From the NCBI GenBank assembly GCA_012064415.1, contig SSNU01000147.1, positions 8,117 to 72,116 on the forward strand: a stretch of DNA of 64,000 nucleotides, in the 5' to 3' direction. The DNA comes from Gyrodactylus bullatarudis (Eukaryota; Platyhelminthes; Monogenea; Gyrodactylidea; Gyrodactylidae). The stretch's first letter is position 1; each line of letters starts with the position of its first letter. The notes beneath the pieces were generated by a model. It was not told the origin of the DNA and ran no database searches. It worked only from the letters and a program-made list of their open reading frames with translations. A program made the translations under genes and the position numbers. This document shows positions 22,501 to 34,222 of the stretch, in pieces.

Positions 22501-24684
22501 GAACTAGCCTCATTATTTTAAATTTACATGCCTAAATATTCGTATTCATTTGAATCAGAATTTCTTACGAAAAGCTCAATGTGCAGCCCCCAACAGAACA
22601 AAGTTATCGTATAAGTTTAGGATTTTAGGTCTTATTCAAAGGATTATTATATATTTTGAGTAATTTTTTAAAAGTCTTTTTGGGCCGATTTTTATGTATT
22701 ATTTTTGGTTGCCTTGTAGTAAACTATTAGTTAGTCCCCATTATTCATTTTAAATTAGAATCCATAATTGAAGCTAAGCAATTCTCATTCTCTGGCGGTG
22801 CCAGCTAGATATGTCTCAATACCACTATTTTGGTTATCATGTTAAAATTATTTAAAATACATTGTGCATTAGAAAAATCAAGAATTTATTTTATAATAAA
22901 ATTTATTAAAACTTAGGTCAATATTAGAATTCTCAGCCATGGTCATCCAAACGTTTCGACGGTGATTGTCTTCACATGCCTTCTTCAGTGGTACGACAAG
23001 TTTGTCAAAAAACAAATTACTATTTATATACTTTCATGATCTCATACCTATCAGTTTTGTCCAATCAGATGAGAGAATAGAATAATACAAGAGGCTGACC
23101 TATGATAATAAAGTATAGATAATCAGGACAGAAAAGAGTTATAATTTTTTCATCAGATTTGATTTAACTTCCTTCTTTTGCCAAAAAGCTGAATCCAACA
23201 CTGCTCAATGTTCGCTTCACCAACATTTCCATTAAAAGTATCATTATTGCCTATTTCTAGAGCTTCATGAATTAACCTCTTTCTAAAGTTTTTCTGCACG
23301 ATAAGAATTTTAACCTCCCCAAAATTTATTTTATGCCCATTATTGTTTAAGACATGTTGAAAAACATGTGAATTATTATCATTTCTCAAAATACTGTTTT
23401 TATGTTCTTTGATTCTTGTTCTGAAATTCCTACCAGTTTGATCAATATAACTTTTATCACAGCTACACTTCAATTTATAAATACCACAGCCCTCAGCGTT
23501 TGGATGACCATGGCTGAGAATTCTAATATTGACCTAAGTTTTAATAAATTTTATTATAAAACTAATTTTAGATCATTTTTCACTGATTCGGAAATCAAGA
23601 ATTTAATTGTCACTATTCATTAGTTTTATTGTCAATTAAATTCAATCCAGAGAAATAAGCTCAGGTTCAATGACATAATCTGAGGAATCGAATAAAAGTT
23701 GAAAACTGATTCACATTTTCTCGATATAAAGTTTCAAAATTTATTAGAATGAATCATCTTGGATAATTTTAGAATTGAGAAACTTCACAAAATCATCATT
23801 AAATAAATCATCTCAAGTTTTGTTTCTGAGATTTGAAAATTTTTCTTTATTTTATTTTTCAAATTATTAAAATATCTTTGTCTGCCAATCAGAATCGACC
23901 AACATTTCTACTACAAATTTCCTACGGCTTCAAATATATCTTGCTACCGAAGTCTCAAAATTTGTCATAGCTGTCAGTCATACTTTTTTTAGTATTTTGT
24001 GTCTATATATTCAGCATGAAATTTTGATTCAAAATTTTCAAACTTCTTTTCGAAAAAGTAAGGCTAAAAATAGTTTCGAATTTCGAATGATTTGAGATTA
24101 ATAATTCAAAAAAGTCATTTCTTATTTTCGCAATTATTTTTAGTTTAAGAATTGGGTAGTAAACTAGTTTTAAAAGGTTTAGTAGAAAGAGTTCAGGCGA
24201 TTATATATTTGAATTCTTCAGATATGATTACTCGATTATCTATAACCCTAGGAAATAGGTTTTCAAAAAAAATTTAATTAATTTTCTAAAAAGTAAGGCA
24301 CGTGTTTGACGAGTGTTAGAACTGAGATCTTTTCGTATTCCAGAAGATCAATAGATTTCCTATCGAATTGGGTGTTTACAACGATTTTTCTGACGCTTAG
24401 ATGAATAATAACGAGTTGCTAAAAGGAGCTAATAGAAATAAATAATTGAAACTGATCTTTGATTTCGAAGATCATTCAAAAAATGGCTATTTTATTCATG
24501 TGTGTAAAAATTCATTGAAATTATTATTAATTTACTATAGAAAATCAGCCAATCCGATACAGGCAAGCACAATTGTTATCCTCATTTCACATGTGCTGTA
24601 GATACGGAGAATATTCGAAGAGTATTCGATGATTGTCGAGATATCATACAACGAGTTCATCTCCGCCAATATGATCTTTTATGA
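16550..24684 (+). CDS. heterotrimeric G protein alpha subunit, Gs class
   Basis: GTPase that couples receptors to adenylyl cyclase at the plasma membrane. Exons 16550-16746, 16775-16829, 16861-16992, 17023-17117, 17142-17196, 17228-17481, 19340-19461, 19521-19538, 19592-19656, 24541-24684; CDS 1137 nt, 378 aa (human short form 380). All G motifs are present: [18 protein letters not shown] (the Arg of switch I), [33 protein letters not shown], and the C-terminus [16 protein letters not shown] and the YxLL end place it in the Gs class. Introns are 28, 31, 30, 24, 31, 1858, 59, 53 and 4884 bp; exon 8 is an 18-nt microexon. The 30-bp intron at 16993-17022 is in frame and could instead be coding. 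The start is MFPCIC rather than MGC, so the usual acylated Gly2/Cys3 is absent; Cys4 and Cys6 could substitute. Confidence 0.95.
17482..19339. other. G-alpha-s intron of about 1.86 kb
   Basis: AT-rich, without an exon I can support or a recognisable transposon. Confidence 0.4.
20937..21421 (-). mobile_element. piggyBac-like MITE, family 2 (copy in G-alpha-s last intron)
   Basis: Bounded by TTAA on each side (20933-20936 and 21422-21425), with ends CCGTTTATGTC and GACATAAAAGG, a TIR type typical of piggyBac-like elements. Next to one end is the 16-bp palindrome GTTCCACTGGTGGAAC. The reverse-complement sibling is at 42150-42648, and similarity continues past 21425 to about 21540 (TATCTATACACACAAAGATTA). 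No transposase. Confidence 0.7.
22889..23561 (-). mobile_element. Penelope-like element remnant, family B, with inverted ends
   Basis: In the last G-alpha-s intron. The - strand frame (about 23500 to 23153) gives [33 protein letters not shown], then [14 protein letters not shown] and [10 protein letters not shown], a GIY-YIG domain of Penelope type. The RT domain is missing. 22889-22953 and 23497-23561 are a perfect 65-bp inverted repeat, so the 3' terminal sequence is present again, inverted, at the 5' end. The 3' region (22980-22950 on the - strand) contains CTGAAGA ... GAAACGTT, a weak hammerhead-like pattern. A diverged relative is split around the gap at 57-59 kb. Confidence 0.82.
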
Positions 24685-26990
24685 AAGCTAACAAATATTT
24701 TGTATCTTTAACTTTCGAGAAGAAAAAAATTACACACAAATAATGTTCTAAATATAATAATATATATAATAATTACAGTTTTAATTTTAAAATGTGAAAA
24801 ATTATTTTTAAAAAAATCCATTGACGCGGGGTAAACCTTAATGGAAAACAACTTTACTTTTAACATTGATACAAATGCAAAATTGGATGTTTATTATTTT
24901 TCTTTTCAGTGTAAATTATATAATGAAATTTCTTTAACTTGATTTTTATTCTACTCTCGTATGTACAATTAATTATGATTAAATTAAAAATTGTTTTTTT
25001 TTGAAATTATTTAAATTTCCATTTACATGATGAATTGGCCTTGAATAAGTTGCCAAACAGAGGACATACATACAGACGATGCTCACAAAAGAAAAGATGA
25101 ATACACATATTTCTTAATAATACAGAAAACAGGGAAAGCCACGAAACCCTTTTTTTACAAAAAAAATATATATCCTCACAAATTCCTCTATTCAACTATA
25201 TATATGAAAAAGATGCTCATACCTGCCTAAATTTCTTTCCTGTTTTCTCCAGTATGAAAGAAAAATAAAATTTTGATTTCGAATCAGTTTTTCCTTTTTT
25301 TTCTAAATAAAATTTAAACCACAATGATCTTTTTATCATTATGAGAAAAACTCACTCAGTACTAAAGTTGAGTTGATATGAAGTTGGGAATCTATGAATT
25401 GTAGAAAAAATCTATTTTTTTTTCATTAAAAAACCGGATAAATGTATGATGGCAAGGGATCCTAAGAAGTTGATTAGACAGGGAAATAAAACATTACCAA
25501 TGAATTTTCAACTCTTTTTTTGGGAGATTTCGAATTACCGATATTTTATTGATTTACAAGTAGGGAAAATGATCTAAAAATTGTAATTCAATTCACATAC
25601 GATAATGAGGTGAACTCAAAAAAAATTCTTTTGATCAATAAAGATTTTCAGCTCAAAGTTCAGAAAATAAGAGTTTGTTGATGAATCGAAATTTGAAAAA
25701 TGGCCATATTCTTTCCATTTTTTTCTTTCAGTTGATGAAAGTTGGCTAAACGAACTGAATTCAAAAATTCTTTGACATATAATATGTCACATATTCGAGT
25801 TCCTAAATTAAAAATTGTAATTTTTGTAAAACTAGCTTTACTCAGTGAATACCAGGTTAGGGTCAATTTTTCTGATAGAACTATCCATTTTAAGTATTAT
25901 TTTTTATTAAAGCATGTGTCGAGAATGCTTCACCATTATGTCATTCAGTTTTAAAAACCCAGAATTTTTTAAATCGCTGCTCAATTTTCAATGAATTTTT
26001 ACTACGCAATCACTAAAATCCGAAATATCTTAGCCATTTAATGAGTTTCTTAAGCTTTATCTTCAAAAATAATAATGATAATAAAAATGCAAAACATGGT
26101 TTGAGAACTAAATTTCATCAGAAAAGTAAGCACTCTTTTGAGTTGTTTGGAGAAACAAAATTTCATCTTAGCCTAGTGAGTACTAACGCTGAGTACGATT
26201 CTTTTTAATCATCATAACTAGCGTCTCAAAAATCAATATCTAAAATTTTTTTTAAGATTGGAAAATAATTTGTTTCGATTTTAAGGTATTGTTTTAATAA
26301 ATTACGTGAATTTGCTAAACAAATCCCACATAAACTACTAAAAAGAATAAACAAAATAAACCAATTAATTTTTGGGTCAGAAAACGGTTAATTTCTTTTA
26401 ACTATTATTTTCAAAGTTCCGAATAATAAATCTCTAATTCATGGTTCATGGGTTCAATTAAATATCTTATCTTCTTGAAATAATTATTATAGTACATTTT
26501 AAGACTTTATAAATGGTTTTCAGAACAGAGGGAATACCTGGTTAAAATAAGCATTTGATAATTTTCCAGGCACTAACCTATCAGTTTACCTAGAGTGATA
26601 TTCCAAAACTAAGAGTCAATGATTTTTTAAAGTACTAAGTAATTAGATTCTGAAAATTTGAAAAATTTTCATTTTAGAGAAACTTTTTCTACTCCCTGAG
26701 CATTGTAGTGCGTGCTGTAATAAATTTTATAGATCAAATATGGACCTTAAATTTGGTAAAATGGAAATTCGAATATTCTTCGTAATCTAAAATTTTTAAG
26801 TTTCAGATTCTTAAGAAACAGTCAAAATCTCATTGAGAACAAGAAATATAGTGTAATTTTGACTTCACATTGTGCGAATTTGAGTAGTATTTACACACTA
26901 GGGTAGGTGTGTAATTTTTTTTCTCCGAACAACTAGCGAGGGTACTGAATATTCTTATAGAATTTAAATAATTTTTTCCATGCCATTTTG
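24685..26990. other. downstream of G-alpha-s: no gene seen
   Basis: AT-rich. 25540-25700 has blocks reminiscent of the fold-back MITE family (GATTTACAAGTAGGGAAAAT, GATAATGAGG). Nothing else is assignable. Confidence 0.4.
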
Positions 26991-26997
26991 AAAATCG

Positions 26998-27393
26998 TCA
27001 ATTTATTGTATCGAGATTATTCATTGTTGAAAAAATGAACCATTGGGTAGGGGGTGTGCAAAGAAGATTGTGACTATTCGATTTCTTAAAGTTTCTTATG
27101 AAAAAATTGAGATTTATGTAAAAGTCTTCATATTGGAATAATCCACTACCAAATACAGTGATCCCTTTCGCACCTCGCTTTTTACCTTTGTCATCTTGTC
27201 GTGAATGAATAAAACAATCAATGCCAAACGTATTATTATGGAATTTTTCGATTTCCCAAAAATTAGCAAAACAAAACAAACTAAATATTTCTGCAGAAAT
27301 ACAATATTTATTGTATAGAGGTGATACGCCCAATGTAGAAACTAAAATCAGTGTATATATTACCGTTAATCCTGTTACTCTGGAAAATCTCAA
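26998..27393 (-). CDS. hypothetical open frame, 131 codons, doubtful
   Basis: Continuous frame beginning MRFSRVTGLTVIYTLILVST, with one hydrophobic segment near the N-terminus and a later Lys-rich stretch (DDKGKKRGAK). I do not recognise it. It overlaps the edge of a repeat that recurs at 51.8 kb, and there are no splice partners, so it may be chance or part of a mobile element. Confidence 0.2.
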   Translation of the reverse strand: MRFSRVTGLTVIYTLILVSTLGVSPLYNKYCISAEIFSLFCFANFWEIEKFHNNTFGIDCFIHSRQDDKGKKRGAKGITVFGSGLFQYEDFYINLNFFIRNFKKSNSHNLLCTPPTQWFIFSTMNNLDTIN

Positions 27394-27402
27394 GACTCCC
27401 AG

Positions 27403-27565
27403 GCAATTCAGTTAATCTTGTTACTCGGTTTCAAGATTATCTGATAGTTTCAAGAATCCCGGGAATCTTGTTACTAATATTAAGTTTAGCTGATAATAAG
27501 TAATTTTTAGACTTTTAATACATCTATAGAAAGGAAAACCATCCAGTTTATTCTCAACATCCCAA
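27403..27565 (+). repeat. dispersed repeat, copy 1 (inverse copy at 51822-51985)
   Basis: Begins AATTCAGTTAATCTTGTTAC and runs through TCAAGATTATCTGATAGT, AAGAATCCCGGGAATCTTG and AGCTGATAATAAGTAAT to CCAGTTTATTCTCAACA. The reverse complement of 51822-51985 follows the same order with scattered mismatches. No TIRs or coding potential; class unknown. Confidence 0.6.
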
Positions 27566-28106
27566 GAACTTTTTCAGAATCTCTTTTCAGAAGTGTTACA
27601 CATCATTTGAACAGTTCTAATAGAATCTTAGATAGCAGTAGAAATGAAAACCATACCTATTTGATATTCTCTAGAATTATAATCTTAAACATTGCTTTAG
27701 ATTCATTTTCAATCCATACGAAATTTATTAACCAAACAGTTTATCAAATTTTATTAAGAATCCCAACATGATCACTTTTCTGGGGGGGGGGGGGGTATTT
27801 CTTGTATTTGAAATCAGTTTTTTGTTGATATGTTACAGCTTTTTTTGTTAGACAGCTAATATGTCAAATCAGCTAATATTGATATTAGCTAGCTAATATG
27901 ATCTATAAAAATAGATTACTAGGTTTTAGCTAGCTGATGTATTTCAATGATAGTGTAGTTTCAAATATTTATGTCAACTATTTTTCTCTCCTAGTTACAC
28001 ATACTATTGAAGGGATTGATGTTGAAACTACGATTTAATTTCCATCTTGATAAAAATGTTGGCCAAGTTTTTTTCAAAATACAAAATACTACCAAATAGA
28101 ATATCT

Positions 28107-28175
28107 CATCATTTTTTACAATGGATACCTCACAAGAAGATCTTGCTAAAACAGCTTTCATTACCTTCCCGAATG
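28107..28175 (+). pseudogene. possible Ty3/Gypsy reverse-transcriptase scrap
   Basis: A 22-codon run reading MDTSQEDLAKTAFITFPNES resembles the RT block around EDxxKTAFIT before the PFG motif. The frame ends at once, and no other pol block is found nearby. Very short, so the call is weak. Confidence 0.25.
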
Positions 28176-28599
28176 AAAGTCAACGGCAATAATCTCAAAG
28201 CACATTCGATCTCTTCCACCATGATTCAAATCTAAATGAATTTCATGTAAAGTATAAGATATATAAATAAAAATATATATAATTTTTTATTATAACTCTA
28301 TCATTAACTCTATGTAGTCCGGGATTAAGTCTGAAGAGACCTCGCTACCCTTTTGCTATTTAATGAGCTGTAAAACTATAAGAACTTGAACTTAATTGTC
28401 CTTAACACCTAGAATCCCTCACTTTTGATCTTTTGGCTTTCTTATGGTTTGTGAATTCGTTGATCAAGAGACTAAAATTGGTTCAATTAAATAGTTCCGA
28501 AGTTATCGATCAAAAAATGGGTTGTTTTTCAATCCAAAAATCGTCTTACACGATGCACTAATCATCAAGTGCGAATCCCTGCTTTCACAAGATTCACTG

Positions 28600-29370
28600 T
28601 AACAAATATAAAATGGGTTAATTCCAATAATCACCCCAAAAAAGACCCCAATGAAAATTTCAACGCTTCCTTAAATCATTTATTCTTATTACAAAATACC
28701 CCTCACTACCAGATTAATTTTCAGATAAGTTTTTTGAACGGTTTAACTTCTACTCAAAGATTGAAAGTGAACTTTCTCCTTATATAGAACCTTAGATGGA
28801 AAAAACTTAAGCGAATATCTATATATATATACATTTGACATTATTAAAATCAACAACAACTTCTCGCTTCTCAAAGATTCCCTTGAGGCCATGGAGCTCT
28901 ATATAAATAGAGATAAATGCAAAATCATGCTCCCATCCGGTCTCCCTGCAACCCTTATGGAATCGCTTCTACTTCCTGGAGAAATTGTCTCCTTTACTTG
29001 TGATCTGGGGTTCGGTATTAATAATAAATTAAAAATTGATCCCTTTTATCAGTTATCTAAAATAAAATTCTCTATTTTTACAATTTCAATATAATCAAAA
29101 TCAGTAAATCTAAGGCTCAAGGCTCAAGATTACGACTCTACTTTTTTGGTCAATCTGACTAACTCTCAAGCTCGAGAGATTGAAAGAATCCAAAGTAAAT
29201 TTCTATATTGGCTTTTCCTTTTTTTAGAATCATATAATTCTCGGATTTTAGCCTCAGGTCTTCAGCCTCTTTGGGTTCGAAGATATGCTTTTATAGTAAA
29301 AAATTTCCTAGCAACTTCTTCCCCGATCGAGCATAATAATAACTTTAGACATCAATCCTAAAATATTTTC
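28600..29370 (+). pseudogene. decayed LINE fragment
   Basis: Scattered frames: 28891-29094 (LEAMELYINRDKCKIMLPSG) fits the RT segment L-x(n)-N-x-x-K-C-x-I-M that follows the catalytic box. 29146-29361 (TNSQAREIERIQSKFLYWLF, SRILASGLQPLWVRR) matches the C-terminal LINE region seen at 32.4 kb (KKMERIQYLYLRSCLG, MYPLWLRR). Frames are broken by several stops and shifts. Confidence 0.5.
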
Positions 29371-29644
29371 TACTCTCATCTCATGAATCAATCAATGATA
29401 AGTATAAAATTTACGACTGTGATAATCCTAAATACATAAAATCTATAATTATAATGCAACATACTCGTAAGAAGTTAGATTATACTCATTCTCTCCTTTA
29501 TCCAGATCTTCACTAGAAACCAGAATGTTTTTTGAATTACTTATTAAATTTGTGTATTATTTTGTTCTAAAAACATCTCGATGATTTTTAACCATTTTCT
29601 ATGTACTCATTATAATTCATTTTAAATACAGATTTATTTTCTAC

Positions 29645-29970
29645 TAAAAAAAATCTTACAAATTTTCGCTACCTTTCTCAAAAAGTGAAATAAGAAGAGT
29701 TATTAATTTCAATGTTCTTGAAGTTTTGAAAAATTAATGGATATCCCTGTAAACATCTGAGTGCCGTGGCTAATAAGTTAGAAGTTTCCCTTGAAAATTA
29801 TGTTCCAAATGAATACAAAGCAGCTTACTCGGAGATTATCATGCTCTGTTACGCCGAAAATCTGAAGGAGTCGGAACTTGAAGGTTACAAAATAAATAAA
29901 AAACGTAGATCATCATGGACAAGCCGTAAAAAATCAAGAGTCGAAATAAAGTTTAATGAAATTTATTGTT
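29645..29970 (+). pseudogene. MULE-type transposase remnant with SWIM motif, copy 1
   Basis: Translating with one frameshift gives CS*S then NGYPCKHLSAVANKLEVSLE and NEYKAAYSE. The CxC...PCKH pattern is a SWIM zinc finger as found near the C-terminus of Mutator-like transposases. A stop replaces the second Cys, and a 1-nt shift follows. A nearly identical copy with the same lesions lies at 36570-36935. A less decayed relative is at 59040-59280 (-). Confidence 0.5.
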
Positions 29971-31420
29971 AAATAAAATTATTTTTAAGAAGATTCTTTT
30001 GAAAATTTTTGGGGTGATTTTTGGAATTAATTCATATAAAATATTGCCTGGTTTGCATAATTCTAATGATAAGTTTGAAATAACACTTGTCATATATAAA
30101 ATGTGTAAACATTATCATTGGATAAAAGTTATAAAATTGTTAATCAATTTATTTCATGACTTGACATATAGGAATGTAATTTCCAACTATTGCTCCTTTT
30201 AAAATACATGAAAAAAATGTATACGAATTAGTGCGGAAATTTAGCCTCTTCCACAATTGCAAAATGCATTTTGGGTTGTTCAATGCAATTTCATACTACT
30301 TGTATTTAATTGAGCATGTTTTATCGTTCTATCAATGTAGATCGTACATTCTATCAAATAAAAAAATGTTTAGATAAAAATAATACCATATTACACTGAA
30401 ACAGAAAATAACCTTGGTGTATTTGTTTGTTATTTGTACTGTACTTACACATAAACTGTAACTATAAAGTACTTCTTCTCTATTACAAATGGATACAAGT
30501 TTATAGTAAAAAACATTTGTATATATGGTGTATGTATGATCAAGTTAACTATAGATCAATTCCTATTTTATAGATACTTCTGCTGAATTACATTTTATCG
30601 TAAAATGCTAGGCTAAGTAAGCAATAATATAACATGGAATATTCTGCCCAGGATTTGATGAAATAAATAAATGTAGTATCTCTTTCTATTGATTAATTTT
30701 AATTTTAGTAATGATAATCAAAAAGTTAAGATTGTACAATTACTTCTACTTTGGGGCTACTTTTGAGATAAAATTTCTAATATGAAGCTAATCTTAGAAT
30801 AGATATAGGGCTCATTTGAATGTAGAAATTACATTTTTTTTGGACATAAAACCTACTAGCAAAGTGTCGTCACAGATTATTACTGTTTCTTTATGAAATC
30901 TAACCCTTTCGATACCATAGCTAAACGAAGAAAGTTTCAAGTTTGATTCCCTCACAGAGTTACTTAAAATGTGATGATGGAAAACATTTACTAGGACGAA
31001 ATTTTATCATAATTTCACTAGGGTGTGGTTTATTGAAATTCCCATCTACTTGTGAGTAATTTAAAGTGAAATTTCGCCGATAAAGGGATTTATTTGAATA
31101 TTAATTGTTTCAAACACTCAGTTAAAGTCAAAAAGAATACCTTTTAAGAACTCGATCTGTTTACAAAATAACTTGGATATTGAAGATTTAAGGTAATAAT
31201 CGGGTTGAAATTTGACCCATTTTCACGAGACTCTTGATGGAGTTGACCATTGATTTCATACAAAAAATTATACACCTTGTTTTTGAATTAGCTGTATTTA
31301 GCTTATACGGAAATTAATCTTATTATCTCTGAATATTGATGAGTATAATAATTTCGATCATAAAGGATCATAAATTAAGGAATTCTACTCCTTTCTGCAA
31401 TATTTCAAATATCAAAAAGA
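29971..31420. other. no gene seen
   Basis: AT-rich sequence between the SWIM remnant and the LINE. No exon, RNA gene or repeat structure that I can support. Confidence 0.4.
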
Positions 31421-31429
31421 CATTTATTT

Positions 31430-32789
31430 TATTTCAGGAGAATTACTACTTTTCCTTCCAATGTCATTTTTTACATCTCTTGCCAATTATTTAAATTTAT
31501 TAATTCTGAATTTTCATATTCCATACGATTGGCTAACCATAAAAATCACTCCAATTTCTAAATGTAAAAATCCCTCTAATCCCCAAGACTTTCGTCCGAT
31601 CTCAAACATTCCAATATTTCTCTCCATACTAGATAGATTTATCAACAAACATTTAGAGAATATTAAAATGATACAAATTGATCCCTCCCATGGCTTCATT
31701 AAGAGAAGAAATACTTCCACAAATCTACTCTCTTTTCTTGATCATGCAAATAACCTAATGTATCGAAGTGTCCCTTGTGTCGTTATTTATGTCGATATAT
31801 CAAAAGCTTTCGATAAACTCCCCTTTGATGTCCTAATCAACTCCCTAATCAGACATTCAATTAACCCATATATAATTAACCTAATAATTCAATTCCTATC
31901 TCAAAGGCGCCAATACGTAACTCTCAATGGAATTTCATCATCTCAATCAAAGATTACATCAGGTGTACCCCAAGGATCAGTTATCGGCCCAGCGCTTTTT
32001 AACCTGGTATTCTCTCAAGTCAAACCTTCCAATGATTCCATCAAATACTCTAAATATGCTCACGACACCAAAATTCTCCTCCCTCTCCAAAGAGGAATTG
32101 ATGTTATCAGTAGCGAAATGGATCATATAGAAATCTCTTTATCTTACCTCGGTCTCTCTCTTAATCATTCGAAAACAAAGATTATGATCCTATCAAACAG
32201 AATTCCAATTGAACCATCGTATAATACAATGGTAATAACCTCCATTAATGACCTTGGGCTTAACTACAACTCTAAACTTAGCACAAAAAGTCATGCTCTA
32301 ATAGTATCAAAAGCCATGAACTGCAAGTGCTACTTCCTCAAAAAGTTCGTCATGTCTTCTAACATAAGACTAACCCTCTTCAAAAGTGTTATTCTTTGAC
32401 ACTTTGACTATGTTGCAGGACTCTTATGTCCAATTCCTCAGACAATATGTAAGAAGATGGAAAGGATTCAATACCTTTATCTCCGCTCCTGTCTTGGTCC
32501 TCATTCTTACAAAAAACTCTTAGAGATGGCAAATATGTATCCATTATGGCTCCGAAGAATTGCAACTGCAGCATCCCTTTACAGTAAACGACTTTCCACA
32601 CTTCAATCAAGATATAACCTCAGACAAGGGAGTGGGTTTTCTATCTTGCTTCACACCATACTCCCCTTAAGAGCCAGATTTCAGATCAATTTTTCAATTT
32701 TTAAAAACATGAAATTATCACAGAAATGCATTTATCTTACTCAATTTATACCAGATTCGCATAATTATTTCTGTAACTATTTTAAATAA
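31430..32789 (+). pseudogene. LINE (CR1/Jockey-like non-LTR) reverse transcriptase, 5'-truncated, inactivated
   Basis: One frame of about 450 codons with a single stop (TGA 32397-32399). RT blocks: DFRPISNIPIFLSILDRFIN, SHGFIKRRNTSTNLL, YVDISKAFDKLPFDVL, GVPQGSVIGPALFNLVF, KYAHDTKILLP, LGLSLNHSKTKIMILS, then the C-terminal KKMERIQYLYLRSCLG and MYPLWLRR. The catalytic A-D-D box reads A-H-D, so the enzyme is dead even without the stop. The N-terminal endonuclease and ORF1 are absent, as in normal 5' truncation. The nearest family is CR1/Jockey group, not decided further. Confidence 0.88.
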
Positions 32790-33506
32790 CTTATTTTATG
32801 AATAAAAATCTATTATGTATTATATATCAATGGCATTCTTATGCCTGGCTAGAAAAAATTTAGCACGATAGCAAACTAAGATATTTTGTGATATACTATC
32901 TAAAATAATCATGGAAAATGTTTTAAAATCATTGAAAAAATTCTGTTTGAACATAGAGGTCATATATGATGGAGATTGTCTTCTCACACCTAGATGTTAG
33001 AATTCGGATAAGCTTAAGTGTCAATAAGAAAGTCAAATAATAGTCAACTCATGCTGGTAGATTTTTCGTTTTTTGAGAATAACCAATTAATATTATTGAA
33101 GAAGCTGAGAATTTATGACTCTTAGAATAATCGCAATATTTTCGTCTAGTTCTCAAAATATTCAAATCCAAATCAAAAGGCAAACTTTCGAAAAAACATA
33201 CTTGTTGGAAAAGCTCAAAATTAATTTTTTCTAATTCTTTTTCTTATATCAATAAAAATCCTAAATTCGCAACTTCATCGAGAATTGGTTCATATTTCTT
33301 TATTATATTATTCTTTCATTTGATGATTCTTGAACTGATAATTTAAAAGGGTGCCAACTTATTCTCTTGGTTCTTGTTATGGAATATGATATGATTATTG
33401 GGTAAGTAAAAAGAGTAGACGAACCATAATACCTGGCTCATGGGTAACAGGATATTAACGACAGATTAATAATACAAATCATAGAGTTCATTTAAAAGAT
33501 ATACAT
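32790..33506. other. no gene seen
   Basis: AT-rich spacer between the LINE and the fold-back MITE; nothing recognisable. Confidence 0.4.
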
Positions 33507-34222
33507 CTAATTAATATGAAGATGGGAATTTATGCTTTTTACAAAATTATGAATTTTTTCATCAAGAAATCGAATTTGATCAAGATTTTTTGGAATCTAG
33601 ATCGTAGGTTCCACTTTCAGGATCCGAAGAAAAAAAATTTGAAAAAAATCAAATTTTAAGAAAGTTATTTCAAATCAAGCGATAGCCCCGAATTCCCATT
33701 TTTTTGAACTTTGATTTGTTAATTTTTGTTGATTTAAAAGTGAGAGAGTGATCAAAAGTTGATTTTTAGGATCATGATAAGTCAAAGAAATCAAATATGC
33801 TGATTCAGATTTTGAGAATCTGCCCATCTTCTTGTGAAATCGAATTTTGAGTTTTTGAACATTTTTACTACTTGAAAATCGATGAAATTTTGATGATTAA
33901 AGATCCCTGGAAGTTGGCGAGTCCATTGAAATTTTCATGGTTATAATCGGTTTCTTTGACTTATCATTATCCTAAAAATCAACTTTTGATCACTCTCTCA
34001 CTTTTAAATCAACAAATATTATCAAATCAAAGTTCAAAAAAATGGGAATCCAGCGCCATCGCTAGATTTCAAATTACTTTCTTAAAATTTGATTTTTTTT
34101 CTTCAGATCCTGAAAGTGGAACCTACGATCTAGATTCCAAAAATCTTGATCAAATTCGATTTCTTGATGAAAAAATTCATAATTTTGTAAAAAGCATAAA
34201 TTCCCATCTTCATATTAATTAG
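33507..34222. mobile_element. fold-back MITE, copy B (most complete)
   Basis: 716-bp element whose left end (from CTAATTAATATGAAGATGGG) and right end (CCCATCTTCATATTAATTAG) are inverted copies for more than 110 bp, including GGATC plus CACTTTCAG blocks around 33610 and 34108. It shares ends and internal blocks with copies at 1.8 and 46.6 kb. No coding capacity. Confidence 0.8.

Noticed and set aside
27781..27797. G homopolymer run (also at 52627)
   Set aside because: Simple homopolymer, possibly of uncertain length in the assembly; no structure around it.
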